From assembly GCF_023278565.1 (NCBI RefSeq), contig NC_064678.1, positions 4,464,001 through 4,528,000 of the forward strand: 64,000 bases of DNA, given 5' to 3'. Both the position numbers and the translations under genes were made by a program. The notes below the pieces were generated by a model. It had not been told where the DNA came from. It saw nothing but the letters and a program-made list of their open reading frames with translations, and searched no databases. Position 1 is the first letter of the stretch; every line of letters begins with the position of its first letter. This document shows positions 11,525 to 22,050 of this stretch, one piece after another. The DNA is from Colletotrichum lupini. Lineage: Eukaryota; Ascomycota; Sordariomycetes; Glomerellales; Glomerellaceae.

Positions 11525-14359
11525 ATGTCGGGCAGGCGCGACTTCCTGAGCCAACCGGCTCCCGAAAACTACGTCGCTGGTCTTGGTAGAGGTGCTACTG
11601 GCTTCACTACGCGATCAGATCTGGGTCCTGCACGCGAAGGACCGACTGAGGACCAAATCAAGGAAGCGGTCGCCAAGCGCGCAGCACAACTCGGCTTAGG
11701 CACCGACGGCAAGAAGGCGGAGGAGAAGGACGACGACGATGACCGGTTCAAGGATCCCGATAACGAAGTCGGCCTTTTCGCAGGTGGCGTATACGACAAA
11801 GATGACGAGGAAGCCGACAGGATATGGCAAGAAGTTGACGAGAAGATGGCGAGGAGAAGGCAGAAGCAACGAGAAGCGCGCGAAAAGGCCGAGCAAGACG
11901 AATATGAACGGAAGAACCCCAAGATTGCACAACAATTTGCGGATCTCAAGAGAGCGCTTTCGACGGTTACCGACGACGAATGGGCGAACCTTCCTGAAGT
12001 TGGAGATCTGACAGGAAAAAACAGGAGAAGCAAGCAGACCTTGCGACAACGCTTCTACGCAGTTCCAGACAGCGTTCTGGCTGCTGCGAGGGACTCATCA
12101 GAGCTGGGCACCACGGTTGCGGATGACGGAGCAGCATCAAGCTCCGAACAAGCGGACGGCACGATGACGAATTTTGCCAAGATTGGTGCTGCCAGAGACA
12201 AGGTCCTCAAGTCTAGGCTCGAGCAAGCGTCACAGGACGGAACCGAATCATCAGTCGCCGGTAGCGCATCGAGTATCGATCCCAAGGGCTACATCACAAG
12301 TCTGAACAAAAGCGTCCTCAACGAATCGCAAGCGCAAGTCGGCGACATCAACCGTGTACGCGAGCTGTTAACATCGGTGATCAAAACGAACCCGAATAAT
12401 GCGCCGGGTTGGATTGCTGCGGCTCGCTTGGAGGAACTGGCAGGCAAGACGGTCGCTGCACGGAATGTGATAGCACGCGGATGCACACATTGCCCCAAGA
12501 GCGAGGATGTCTGGCTGGAGAATATTCGACTGAATGATGGAAAGAATGCGAAGATTATTGCCGCCGAGGCAATCAAGAAGAATGATCGATCTGTGCGTCT
12601 CTGGGTCGAGGCGATGAGACTGGAGAATGAGCCTAGGGCGAAGAAGAAGGTCATAAGACTCGCTCTGGATCATATTCCGGAATCAGAGGCACTATGGAAG
12701 GAAGCGGTCAACCTCGAAGAAGATCCGGAAGATGCCCGGTTGCTGCTCGCCAAGGCAACAGAGCTTATACCCCTATCCGTTGATCTGTGGTTGGCTTTGG
12801 CAAGACTGGAGAGCCCTGAAAACGCTCAAAAGGTGCTCAATAAGGCACGAAAAGCAGTGCCTACGTCTTACGAAATTTGGATCGCGGCTGCTCGACTGCA
12901 GGAACAGCTTGGCCAGGGTACGAAGGTCAACGTCATGAAGCGTGCCATTGCAGTTCTGGTCAAGGAGTCCGCCATGCCCAAACGCGAGGAGTGGATTGCC
13001 GAGGCAGAAAAGTGCGAGGAGGATGGCGCTGTCATTACGTGCGGAAATATTATCAGAGAAACACTTGGCTATGGTCTCGACGAAGACGACGACCGCAAGG
13101 ACACCTGGACGGAGGACGCCCGAGGCAGCATCAATCGCGGCATGTACGAGACAGCACGCGCCATCTACTCATATGCGCTGCGTGTTTTCGTCAACAGCAG
13201 AACATTATGGATGGCTGCCGCCGACCTGGAAAGAAATCACGGAACAAAGGAATCGCTCGCCCAGGTCCTGGAGAAGGCTGTCGAGGCATGCCCCAAGAGT
13301 GAGGTCCTGTGGATGATGTTGGCCAAAGAGAAGTGGCAAGCCGGCGAGGTCGACAATGCCAGATTGGTACTCGCCAGGGCTTTCAAGTCTAACCCGGATA
13401 ACGAAGACATTTGGCTTGCTGCTGTCAAGCTCGAAGCCGAGAACGGAGAGACCGAGCGCGCTCGTAAGCTACTGGAGGAAGCCCGCGACCAGGCCCCCAC
13501 GGATCGCGTGTGGATGAAGAGTGTGGTTTTCGAGAGAGTGCTGGGCAACAGCGATGCGGCACTGGATCTTGTCCAACGGGCGCTGCAATTCTTCCCTGCA
13601 ACGGCGAAGTTGTGGATGCTCAAGGGACAAATCTACGAGGACCTTGGAAAGGTCGGCCAGGCACGCGAGGCCTACAGCACAGGTGTCAAGGCGGTGTCAA
13701 AGTCTATTCCATTGTGGCTGCTCTACTCTCGACTGGAGGAGAAGGCCGGGCTCGTCGTCAAGGCTCGCAGTGTTCTCGACCGAGCCCGACTTGCGATACC
13801 CAAATCGGCCGAGCTTTGGTGCGAATCTGTCCGCATCGAAAGACGCGCGGGCAATCTCAACCAGGCCAAGTCCCTCATGGCCAAGGCACTCCAAGAGGTG
13901 CCCAAGAGTGGACTCTTGTGGAGTGAACAGATCTGGCACTTGGAACCACGGACTCAGCGCAAGCCGCGGTCACTAGAGGCCATTAAGAAGGTGGACAACG
14001 ACCCTATCCTGTTTGTAGCTGTGGCCCGAATCTTTTGGGGCGAACGCAAGCTCGAAAAGGCACAAAATTGGTTCGAGAAGGCGCTGGTGCTGGACAGCGA
14101 CAATGGCGACACTTGGGCTTGGTATTACAAGTTCTTGCTCCAGCACGGAACAGACGTAAGTAGCTGTCTTGGTGACTATCGATTTGACGTTTGTAAGCTA
14201 ACTCGATCCCAGGAGAAACGAGCGGATGTCATCAACAAGTGTGTCTTGAACGAGCCACGCCATGGCGAACACTGGCAAGCGATTGCCAAACAGCCCGCCA
14301 ATGCAAGGAAGGGAACCGAGGAAATCCTGAAATTGGTTGCTGAAGTGTTGGAGAAATGA
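11525..14359 (+). CDS. prp1: Prp1/PRP6, U4/U6.U5 tri-snRNP splicing factor
   Basis: Prp6 family proteins bridge U5 and U4/U6 snRNPs in the nucleus. I choose the ATG at 11525 because the protein then begins MSGRRDFLSQPAPENYV, the standard start of the family. The PRP1 N-terminal domain covers about residues 1-150 (GLGRGATGFTTRSDLG), followed by an acidic and charged coiled region (EKDDDDDRFKDP; MARRRQKQREAREKAEQ). From about residue 260 to the end there are many HAT (half-a-TPR) repeats with Trp at regular spacing (NPNNAPGWIAAARLEE, KSEDVWLENIRL, SESLW-type units). A 57-nt intron (14156-14212, GTAAGT to CCCAG) sits near the 3' end; it is divisible by three and has no stop, so the unspliced frame stays open. 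The spliced product is 925 residues, the usual length. Confidence 0.95.
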   Translation: MSGRRDFLSQPAPENYVAGLGRGATGFTTRSDLGPAREGPTEDQIKEAVAKRAAQLGLGTDGKKAEEKDDDDDRFKDPDNEVGLFAGGVYDKDDEEADRIWQEVDEKMARRRQKQREAREKAEQDEYERKNPKIAQQFADLKRALSTVTDDEWANLPEVGDLTGKNRRSKQTLRQRFYAVPDSVLAAARDSSELGTTVADDGAASSSEQADGTMTNFAKIGAARDKVLKSRLEQASQDGTESSVAGSASSIDPKGYITSLNKSVLNESQAQVGDINRVRELLTSVIKTNPNNAPGWIAAARLEELAGKTVAARNVIARGCTHCPKSEDVWLENIRLNDGKNAKIIAAEAIKKNDRSVRLWVEAMRLENEPRAKKKVIRLALDHIPESEALWKEAVNLEEDPEDARLLLAKATELIPLSVDLWLALARLESPENAQKVLNKARKAVPTSYEIWIAAARLQEQLGQGTKVNVMKRAIAVLVKESAMPKREEWIAEAEKCEEDGAVITCGNIIRETLGYGLDEDDDRKDTWTEDARGSINRGMYETARAIYSYALRVFVNSRTLWMAAADLERNHGTKESLAQVLEKAVEACPKSEVLWMMLAKEKWQAGEVDNARLVLARAFKSNPDNEDIWLAAVKLEAENGETERARKLLEEARDQAPTDRVWMKSVVFERVLGNSDAALDLVQRALQFFPATAKLWMLKGQIYEDLGKVGQAREAYSTGVKAVSKSIPLWLLYSRLEEKAGLVVKARSVLDRARLAIPKSAELWCESVRIERRAGNLNQAKSLMAKALQEVPKSGLLWSEQIWHLEPRTQRKPRSLEAIKKVDNDPILFVAVARIFWGERKLEKAQNWFEKALVLDSDNGDTWAWYYKFLLQHGTDVSSCLGDYRFDVCKLTRSQEKRADVINKCVLNEPRHGEHWQAIAKQPANARKGTEEILKLVAEVLEK

Positions 14360-14630
14360 ATCATGTAATAGCCTGTGTATCAAACATCAAGGGTCGGTCG
14401 GGAAGGATAGAGGAGAAAAGGTCACTTTCAAAATTACCAAGCAGGCAGCAAAGAATACCACGAGAAAGCCCTGTGGACTTTCAAGTAATTGAACATGAGT
14501 CAAAGGATTATAATTGATTCGTATTGCGACTCCTAACCCAGAGCTGAGAAAGCAAACCCGATGCCCGTTGTCATGATTGATCCATTACGTAGAAAACACA
14601 AGAAAATGATCGCCAGAGTAGTCGTAGGGC

Positions 14631-15154
14631 TTATTTGCCGCCGAACCAGCTGGAGATGCCGCTCTTGGCCTTGGCGGCTTCGGTCTCGACGGTCTTGTCA
14701 AAGGCGTCGACCTTCTTCAAGGCTTCGGCCTTTGCGTCCTTGGCGTACGCCTCGACGTTGCTCTTGGTGGCAGAGAACTTCTTGTCGGCCTCAGCGACCT
14801 GGCGAGATTGTCAGCGACGATTGATCATTGAAGATGTGCTGGAGGCAGGCCGGGCAGAGGTGGGCAAAGATGAACTTACGGCCTCGTCAAGCTTAGCACC
14901 AAATTGCGCGCCCTTGTTCTGGGCGTCGGGCGTGCGTCCGGGAAGATGAGACTTGACCTCGGCGGATGCCTTGTGAACGTCACCTAAATAACGTGGGTCA
15001 GCCTTTGAGATGATGAGAAGGCGGCGATGCGACGGGTAAACATACTCTCGAACTTCTTCTCCGCGGCGGTAGGGTTTCCGCCAGCGCTGTAGAGGTAGTA
15101 GCCGACACCGCCAGCGGCAGTGAGACCGAGGAAAAGGGGAGCCTTCTTGGACAT
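14631..15154 (-). CDS. Small one-pass membrane protein (calcofluor-white-hypersensitive type)
   Basis: There are three exons: 15046-15154, 14880-14983 and 14631-14798, with introns 14984-15045 and 14799-14879. The model gives 126 residues ending SWFGGK. The N-terminus is basic (MSKKAP) and followed by a short Gly-rich hydrophobic segment (LFLGLTAAGGVGYYLY, residues 7-22) that could be a membrane anchor. The rest is a charged Ala/Lys/Glu helix (ADKKFSATKSNVEAYAKDAK), LEA-like. I recall similar fungal proteins being labelled calcofluor white hypersensitive protein, but no biochemical role is visible. The splice sites and the clean C-terminus support a real gene. A mitochondrial membrane location is possible and unproven. 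It converges with prp1, whose stop is only 271 bp away. Confidence 0.7.
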
Positions 15155-16714
15155 GTTGATTGGATTTGTGTGTAGTGTAGGGTGTAGTAGAGCTGATTGA
15201 CGTGTGACTTCTGAGCTACGATCGGGAGAAGCTTGAAGCTATCGTCGTGATTATGTGATTTAATTGATTGAATTAGAGAGAGGAGAAAGAAAGCAGTCTT
15301 CGTCACGAGAAAGAGCAGGATGGCATGATCTATTAGTACCTTGCTATCGAATCACTGGCGCCGCAGCTCTTGTCTCATTTCTTGCGCGGTTACACTCCTT
15401 CCCACACGCCTCCTGGAACCGAATCACACCAGTGAGCTGCACTACCGACATGCCGTCGACCTGGGGCAAGCAGGCGAGGAACATTTGGAGCTACGAAAGC
15501 TCCGGTTGACGTGAAGGTGTGAGGGATACATGACGTAGAGCAGCATGAATGCGGGGAATGGGAAGTAGCTTCCCCCCAGCCGCTCCTGGCCGAAGAGCTC
15601 CACCTGGGACCGGGACCACAAACTCAGCATGCACAGGCCATCACCTCCAGAGGGGACGGACACGATACCTTGTGATCACGCGGAAGCGGATGGAGGAATG
15701 AAGTATTTGTGACGTACCTCTTCAGACCTGATCCTGGTAAGAGTGCAGCATCCACTTGATCTCCAGCGTCACCTCAGCTTGTCAAAGCTCCGAAAATCAG
15801 CTGTCACTTTCGATGTACACTATGCGTAGGGAGTAATGTTTTACGCTATTCATCCAGGTCTCCTTACAACTTCCACTGAGCGTAGATGGACTCTCAGCCG
15901 ACGATCGTGCCCGTCAAACCATTGCCTGTGGCTTCACAGTGCTCCATGTGCTTCAGAGCCAGGTTTTGCACGTTAGATAGCATGAAAACACCTGTTTGAG
16001 CTGACTCTCTGGCACGCAAAGCTAAGGTGGTGGCTAGGGGGGCTCGACGCTCGCTGGAAAAAGCTGGGACATTACATCATCGCCGGAGCTGAGTACGCGA
16101 CACCTCGCAGGCTCCTGGACTGACTGACTGGCCCGTGAAGTGCATGAGCCAACCCGTGTTCAGCTTTTGGGTCTAGGCCTCCACGACCAGCCAACGCCTC
16201 CTGCTTTCCTTTCGTTATTGTTATTGCTGCATCGTACTAGCCTTGTTCAGCGTCCTCCATTTGGCCACTGCCAGCCGATGGTGGTCTAGCCCACGCTAGG
16301 TCCGAAGAAGAGGTACCAATTGACTTCCCTGAATTCCTCGCTCGTCGGACCATCGACCTTGTAGCCTCACATCGGCCTTCTCCTTCTACGGCCTCTTTTC
16401 TATTCCCACCCGTCGACGGGGCGCGCTTGGAAACATCATTTGTCTGAGTAGATTCGGCACAATGTTCAGGTAGCCCACTCAGACTACGCTTCTGAATTCC
16501 ACCATCCCAGGGCGAGAGCCGCCAATCACCCCCGAGAAGGAAGCTAAAGCACCTCCGGCCCGGATTCCAATTCTCCCCCCCCCCCAACGACGAACCCCCT
16601 TTCACCCTCAAGGGTGCCGTTCCGGTCTCACTCCGGCATTGAGCCTCAAGGCGGGCATCAACACGGAAGCTCTCAGACACCGGGCGAGCGAGGCTGCGAT
16701 ACAGCGTTAGAGCG
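15155..16714. other. Intergenic, divergent promoter region
   Basis: This 1.56 kb separates two divergent genes. It has normal composition and one run of about 12 C at 16574-16585. The minus-strand open frame at 16237-16746 shows no family features. I see no RNA gene or repeat. Confidence 0.6.
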
Positions 16715-18182
16715 ATGCCTTCCTTTCGAAGCTCTCGTCGGGCCACCGGCTTGAAAGATAGTGATTATGACCACGAGATCAGCCTGGTCAACCATGACAA
16801 CCGAGGTTCACCGAGCACCGAAAGCCTTAGCAGACCTCCTCGCGCGTCAACCGGTTCGCAGTTACTCCGTGATGAGGACACTACTGGGAGTCACGATGCG
16901 GAACCGAATGGGGACCGCAGTACGGAACACGATACCAATCAGGATGCCAGTAGGTCTGGACGCTTAGTAGAGCCAGAACAAAGTCGCCTGTCGAAGGCCG
17001 CTGGGCATCGGAGTGCTCCCACGCTTGAACCCCAAACGACAACGGCCACCACAGCACCGTCTATCGAAGTCGAAGGTAAGAGATAGCCATGCCAAAGTTA
17101 TGGTGCAGGTTCTGATAGTACATATTGAAACAGAACCCACGCCAATGGAAGGCACAATGCCCGGCAGAAGCAGCAGTCAACGACGGAGGCCAGCCACGGC
17201 GGATCGAGAAACAGCTATTGATGTGTTGTGGGAGAACGAGCGAGGCTGCTTTGTTTGCCGTGTTGCCCTATTTTCCGGCAAGGCTTTGGGCAACCTCGAC
17301 CCGTCGCCTTGGACGAACCAATTTCACAAGACGAGTCCGACCACGACCAAGACAGCACAAGTACCCGATCCGTCCTGGGAGTGGGCATGGCCTGAGTGGA
17401 AGATACATCGCGAAGAAGGTGTGGCCATGGACGAGTTCGGCTGGGAGTACTCGTTCATGTTCTCCAAGAGATATTCCTGGCATGGTCCGAAATGGTGGAA
17501 TTCCTTCGTTCGGAGGAGATGCTGGGTTCGCAAGCGCATCAAGAAGAAACCAGAAGACATATCGGAAGACCCGCATATGCTGAACTCCGACTACTTCACC
17601 GTTACGCCTGCCAATCACAGCCGTTCCTCTAGTGTGGCACGTAGCCGGCGAGAAAGCGTCAGCAAGGCGAGTGTACAGACCAGTGTGACAGAGGAGAAGC
17701 AAGACATTGAAGACGTGTGGACTCTTATGGCCGTCCTTCGAGGCTCTCGCATCGACCGCGAAAAGATTGAGGCCTTTGAGAATTATCTCGCGCATGCCAA
17801 AGACAACCTCGAACACTTACAAGAGGAAATGCACGATGTTATGGGCATATTTGTGTTTCAGGCCTCGAGAAGACTGCTGTTGAGTCGCTTGACCCAGATT
17901 TATGATGAAGCGGTCGCTGCAGACGAAGAGAAGCACGAAGATGCAGACAAGGCAAAAGAAAGAGAAGAGAGAAGGAAACACCTTGCAGCGGCAATCAAAC
18001 ATGCAGACGAAGAAGTCAAAAGGCTTTCGTATTGGAGCGATGTCAAGGGGCTTGCAGAGAATGGCGAAGCCAAACATGCTGTTGCAGAAGACGAGGGATG
18101 GAATAAGGGGTGGGAAGGTGTTGATCAGAGCGGTCCTGCGCAACCCAACTCGGGTGCCTTACCTGGCTCACCAAAGAAGTAA
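16715..18182 (+). CDS. mug65: DysF (dysferlin-like) domain protein, Mug65/peroxin type
   Basis: Exon 1 is 16715-17075, the intron 17076-17133 (GTAAGA to ACAG) and exon 2 17134-18182, giving 469 residues. The first about 145 residues are hydrophilic and disordered. From about residue 150 comes the DysF region: VLWENERGCFVCRVALFS, DPSPWTNQF, then the aromatic DysFC signature WEWAWPEWKI, DEFGWEYSFMF and VRRRCWVRKRIKKK. The C-terminal half is a charged helical region with predicted coiled coil (DADKAKEREERRKHLAAA). In S. pombe the related mug65 is a DysF protein, and in yeasts DysF domains occur in peroxisomal Pex30/Pex23-type proteins. No membrane span is evident here, so peroxisome or contact-site work is only a family inference. 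The downstream PPR gene starts 326 bp after the stop. Confidence 0.8.
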
Positions 18183-18508
18183 TAGGGACGGTGTCGTAAT
18201 TATTCTTTTCTTGTATACCCGACTTCATATATCCAAATTTGCTAGTCATTGCCTGCGGTACGGATACCTAGCAGTGAAGTAGTCGATGAACAGTGCAAAA
18301 TAGTGAGCTCAGTGTCGCTCACACTGTTGTCGGCCGGCAGGGGTCGGGTCAAATTTCTGGGGCCGAAAGACCGGGATCAATCGGCGCGAAGTGGAAATTC
18401 TTCTGCGGATAGCTTGCCCGCGACTTCAGCGAAACTGATGGCATTCGTTCCATGACACCAAATGCAACAAATTTCAGCCCAGCACACAACATGGGCCATT
18501 CATAGCAA
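18183..18508. promoter_or_regulatory. Intergenic, promoter of the PPR gene
   Basis: A 326-bp gap between two plus-strand genes, holding the 3' end of one and the promoter of the next. No distinctive motif was seen. Confidence 0.5.
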
Positions 18509-21199
18509 ATGTCCCTGGGAATCACGCTATCATTGAGAGTCCGATCTCACCGTATCGGCTCTTCTGGGATCTCTCCGATTTCCAGGGTTCCTCAAAGATG
18601 GTCTCGGGCGCCTCGAACTCAACTACCACTTCCTCGTCAATGGGTGCACACAGCTACCGATGCAGTCAGACCCAGCGCGGTTGAGACTCCCACACCGCGA
18701 TCTCGAATCGAAGACGAAGAAGCGAACCATGGCACCAACCCAACCTGCGATACCGCCGTGAGTCCTACCTTGGAAGGCCCGGCCGTCGAAGACGAAAAGA
18801 TCAAGATGCCACTGAGAGTTGAGAACTTGACGCTGGGTGACGGTCCGGACACAAAGCCGAAGGAAGCACGCAAACCTACGACGTTGCATCCACTTGATAC
18901 CATCAGCGAGCGTCGTAAACCTGTTGAGTTTCTACTTAAAGATGCCAGCGAACGCAAGTTCAAACGACCGAACAAGACGGGCTCTACCCAAGTACAGCAT
19001 GACTCTATACTCGTTACGCCGACGATACGTTACCAGCCCCAGCGAGAATCGCGAGCCAGTGTTCAGCGATTCCACCAAAGCATAACCAGGCAAATCTGGC
19101 TCGAGACGGTCCGACAGGTCAAAAAGGGGTCATTTAGCAACTGGCGCAATACTTTGGACCTTCTTCGACGACAGACCCGGCCTGTCAAGGGGCCCTGGCA
19201 GCGCAATGTGCGTAAGATCACAGTCGGGGTTGAACTCGCATATACGCTCCTTCACGATGTCGACCAAACTATTTGGGACATACACGAACAAACGAGATGT
19301 CATATCGAGATGCGATGGCCAAAGGATAAAGAAGGGACACTCAGTGAAGTGGGATATCTTTTCCTTTCAGGCGACGAGGATGCCTTGGAACACGCGAGCC
19401 AAGAAATATCTAGACTCGCCGCTCGAGCCGACAGCACGATCAGTATAGAAGGAGCCATCGGTAGCAACTTCTCTACAACACGGCGTGACGAGGTAGCTGG
19501 AGCAAAAAACGAAACTGTGTGGAAAAGTTCCGAGGAAGAGCAGCGTCCAGCGTATATGAAGGAATACTCACACAAGCACAAATACGAAAGTATCCCGAGA
19601 CCGAAAGAATGGACGCCTGATTCATTCTTGGCCTATATAACCGCCATCACAAACGCAAGGATCACTACGCATGACAAGTACAAGATGTACGGTGCGGGCC
19701 CTGCCGCCGACAACGCGGCTCTCAAGCTCCTTTTTAGCGCGTTTACAGATGAGTCTTCAAGACATGCGCGGTCGAGGCGCGCATTCAAACAAGCCTTGCG
19801 ATTTATTGAGCTGCGTGGCAATGCCTATCGTAATCACGCCCGGGACCTTTTTCAGAGCCAGCGAGATGCACCTTTTTCGATGGATACCGGCGTCTTCAAC
19901 ATTATGCTGGAAAACTGTGCCAAGTTGAAAGATCTTCGCAACTTTCACGGCGTGTTAGGGATGATGATTAGCTATGGTTGCCAGCCAAACGCGAAAACAT
20001 GGGCGTTATACATGGAGATGATTGAGAGCAAACAAATCATTCAGCATGTTCTTCGACTCATGCACTCGCTCGGCCTACTTTTGAACCCCGACGTCGTGCC
20101 ACTCGTCACGAAGCAACTCGTCACGGAGGACATGCGCAAGCTGGAACACAACTGGCCTGGCATCCGCTCATTCCTTGAGACCCTGACCGCCAAGTACGGT
20201 ACGGGCTGGTCATCGAGGCCAGTCATGCACGCCATTATGAACGAACTCGGACGTATGGGCAATTTCGCCTCGTGCTGCGACCTCTGGGACATCATGGCCG
20301 AGTCTCGAAATACCTTTCCTACCACGCTCACGCTCAACACGATGCTTCAACATGCGAAAACCCAGCGCCATCTCATATTCGCCACGGCCGCTTTGGAGAA
20401 GGCCCACAAGCACTTCGTCGTGATGAACGAGCAATCATACCACATACTCTTCTTCCTTGCCTTCAGGCTCGACAGGCCCAATGCTATGGGCGTCATCTGG
20501 CGTTATGCTTGTGTAGCGGGCAGGACCAGCTCAGATATGCGCAATCAAATCAGCAACTGGCGGTACGGCGTCAACCCGGAAAATGTTCTGCAGCACACCA
20601 TCGAGCCGAATCCCAAAGCCCACGCGGCCCCCTCTGCTCTGCCAACCTGGTTCGATCAGGACGTAACAGGGGCGAACCAAGTCAACGGTGCCCGAATCAG
20701 CAAGGCCACGCACGAGTATTTCCGGGAGCACAAAATGCGACCTTGGTACCCGCTCCATCAGCTCCTCTCGTGGGCCTGGGAAGCCGACGGGAAAATCATC
20801 GCAGCGGTCAAGAAGGCCAAGCAGCAGAGCCTGCAGCATTCTCCTCCCACGCCACTGCGTACCGTCACTACGCCGGGAATCATGGTGATGTACCAACGGA
20901 ACGGGCGTGGCCTACGGACGCATCACATGCAGTTGAAGATTGAACATGTTGCAGCCACGGATGACTTGCCACCGTCATCTGTTGATGGAGACGACCAGAT
21001 ATCATCATCATCGTCCGTGAACGAGGACAAGACGACAATAGTAGTGCCGACTGAAGGTATCACAATACCGGTAATGAAAGACGGCCAGCCGTCGTCATCG
21101 GTTGACACAGACAACCAACCGTCACCGTCTGTTGACAATTACAAGACAACGATAGTGCCGACTGACGCACTCAGAATACCGGCAACCCAAGGCGTGTAG
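18509..21199 (+). CDS. Pentatricopeptide-repeat-type mitochondrial protein
   Basis: This is a single-exon frame of 896 residues. The first about 50 residues are rich in Arg/Ser and lack acids (RVRSHRIGSSGISPISRVPQ), typical of a mitochondrial targeting sequence. A middle region (about residues 195-310: QIWLETVRQVKKGSFSNW; CHIEMRWP) precedes a helical repeat region from about residue 370 to 720. That region has PPR-like units: DTGVFNIMLENCAKLKDLRNF, YGCQPNAKTWALYMEMIES, LTLNTMLQHAKTQRH and SYHILFFLAFRLDRPNAMGVI. Such proteins usually bind organelle RNA and affect its stability or translation, but the target cannot be told. The last about 75 residues are Ser/Asp-rich and contain a duplicated unit, KTTIV(V)PT..-IP, at roughly 21031-21072 and 21143-21184. 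Confidence 0.75.
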   Translation: MSLGITLSLRVRSHRIGSSGISPISRVPQRWSRAPRTQLPLPRQWVHTATDAVRPSAVETPTPRSRIEDEEANHGTNPTCDTAVSPTLEGPAVEDEKIKMPLRVENLTLGDGPDTKPKEARKPTTLHPLDTISERRKPVEFLLKDASERKFKRPNKTGSTQVQHDSILVTPTIRYQPQRESRASVQRFHQSITRQIWLETVRQVKKGSFSNWRNTLDLLRRQTRPVKGPWQRNVRKITVGVELAYTLLHDVDQTIWDIHEQTRCHIEMRWPKDKEGTLSEVGYLFLSGDEDALEHASQEISRLAARADSTISIEGAIGSNFSTTRRDEVAGAKNETVWKSSEEEQRPAYMKEYSHKHKYESIPRPKEWTPDSFLAYITAITNARITTHDKYKMYGAGPAADNAALKLLFSAFTDESSRHARSRRAFKQALRFIELRGNAYRNHARDLFQSQRDAPFSMDTGVFNIMLENCAKLKDLRNFHGVLGMMISYGCQPNAKTWALYMEMIESKQIIQHVLRLMHSLGLLLNPDVVPLVTKQLVTEDMRKLEHNWPGIRSFLETLTAKYGTGWSSRPVMHAIMNELGRMGNFASCCDLWDIMAESRNTFPTTLTLNTMLQHAKTQRHLIFATAALEKAHKHFVVMNEQSYHILFFLAFRLDRPNAMGVIWRYACVAGRTSSDMRNQISNWRYGVNPENVLQHTIEPNPKAHAAPSALPTWFDQDVTGANQVNGARISKATHEYFREHKMRPWYPLHQLLSWAWEADGKIIAAVKKAKQQSLQHSPPTPLRTVTTPGIMVMYQRNGRGLRTHHMQLKIEHVAATDDLPPSSVDGDDQISSSSSVNEDKTTIVVPTEGITIPVMKDGQPSSSVDTDNQPSPSVDNYKTTIVPTDALRIPATQGV

Positions 21200-22050
21200 G
21201 CTCAAAATGGGGACTAGGGTCAAAGTCTCTGCATAGGAAAACAGCCATCTTGCAAAATTATTTATATTATAGACAACTATGTATAACAAACCCCCCTTCT
21301 TCTTGTAGGATAGCTAAGAGGCAGCTGGGACCGGGGAGTGCAAAATACCCATAGAATTCTGTACAACAAGACCTACTTTTATGACAATTGTGTTCCAAGA
21401 TGTGAAATTGCATCCTTGAGCATGGCTAAGGTAGCTGGTATGAGGTAAGTGCACTACTGTTTTCATCCAGTCCATGTCTTCGTTACTAGTTTCCAAGGCA
21501 TACATATATCGATTCTCTGTGGCCCATTTTACTCACAACTGGTCCAAGAACAAGACACGTTAGATCTCTAGAGCCCAATGACAGAGAAAGACCCCTCTTC
21601 TCAATAGGAGGAAGATTAAGAAAGTAGCGCAAGTGTAAAAAGGCGTTGGTGGGGTTATGCAAATGATCATAAGTAAGCGTGACAACTAGGTAAGCCCGCA
21701 GAGGGCTACTACCTTAGCTACAGCACGCAAAGATTGAGTCTTTTGAACTCTTTCAACATGCGGCCAGCCCTCTCTCTCCCCCTTTCTCCCCCATTGAGCC
21801 GCCGCGACTGCTGTTCATCATCCCCACTATGCCTAATCACAATCCTGTCAACGGCCTCCGGGACACCCAACATGATGAGGAAAACAACACGAGAAACATT
21901 CATTCATCCATTCCAGCCAAGCCATTGAAAAAGTCTCTCAAGCCTTCTTAAAAGTCATACGGATCCGTTGAGTCCGGTCTCTTCCAGGCCCGAGTGCACG
22001 CCCACGTCATTCATCAAGGTATAGAAATTTGATATTCCCGGCCGCTGAGC
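21200..22050. other. Convergent intergenic region
   Basis: This 851-bp gap separates the 3' ends of the PPR gene and ptc2. An A+T-rich stretch at 21250-21300 (TTATTTATATTATAG) probably belongs to the PPR polyadenylation region. No gene was seen. Confidence 0.5.

Noticed and set aside
16237..16746. Minus-strand frame of 169 codons
   Set aside because: Overlaps the start of the DysF gene and its promoter, Arg/Gly/Ser-rich without family features.
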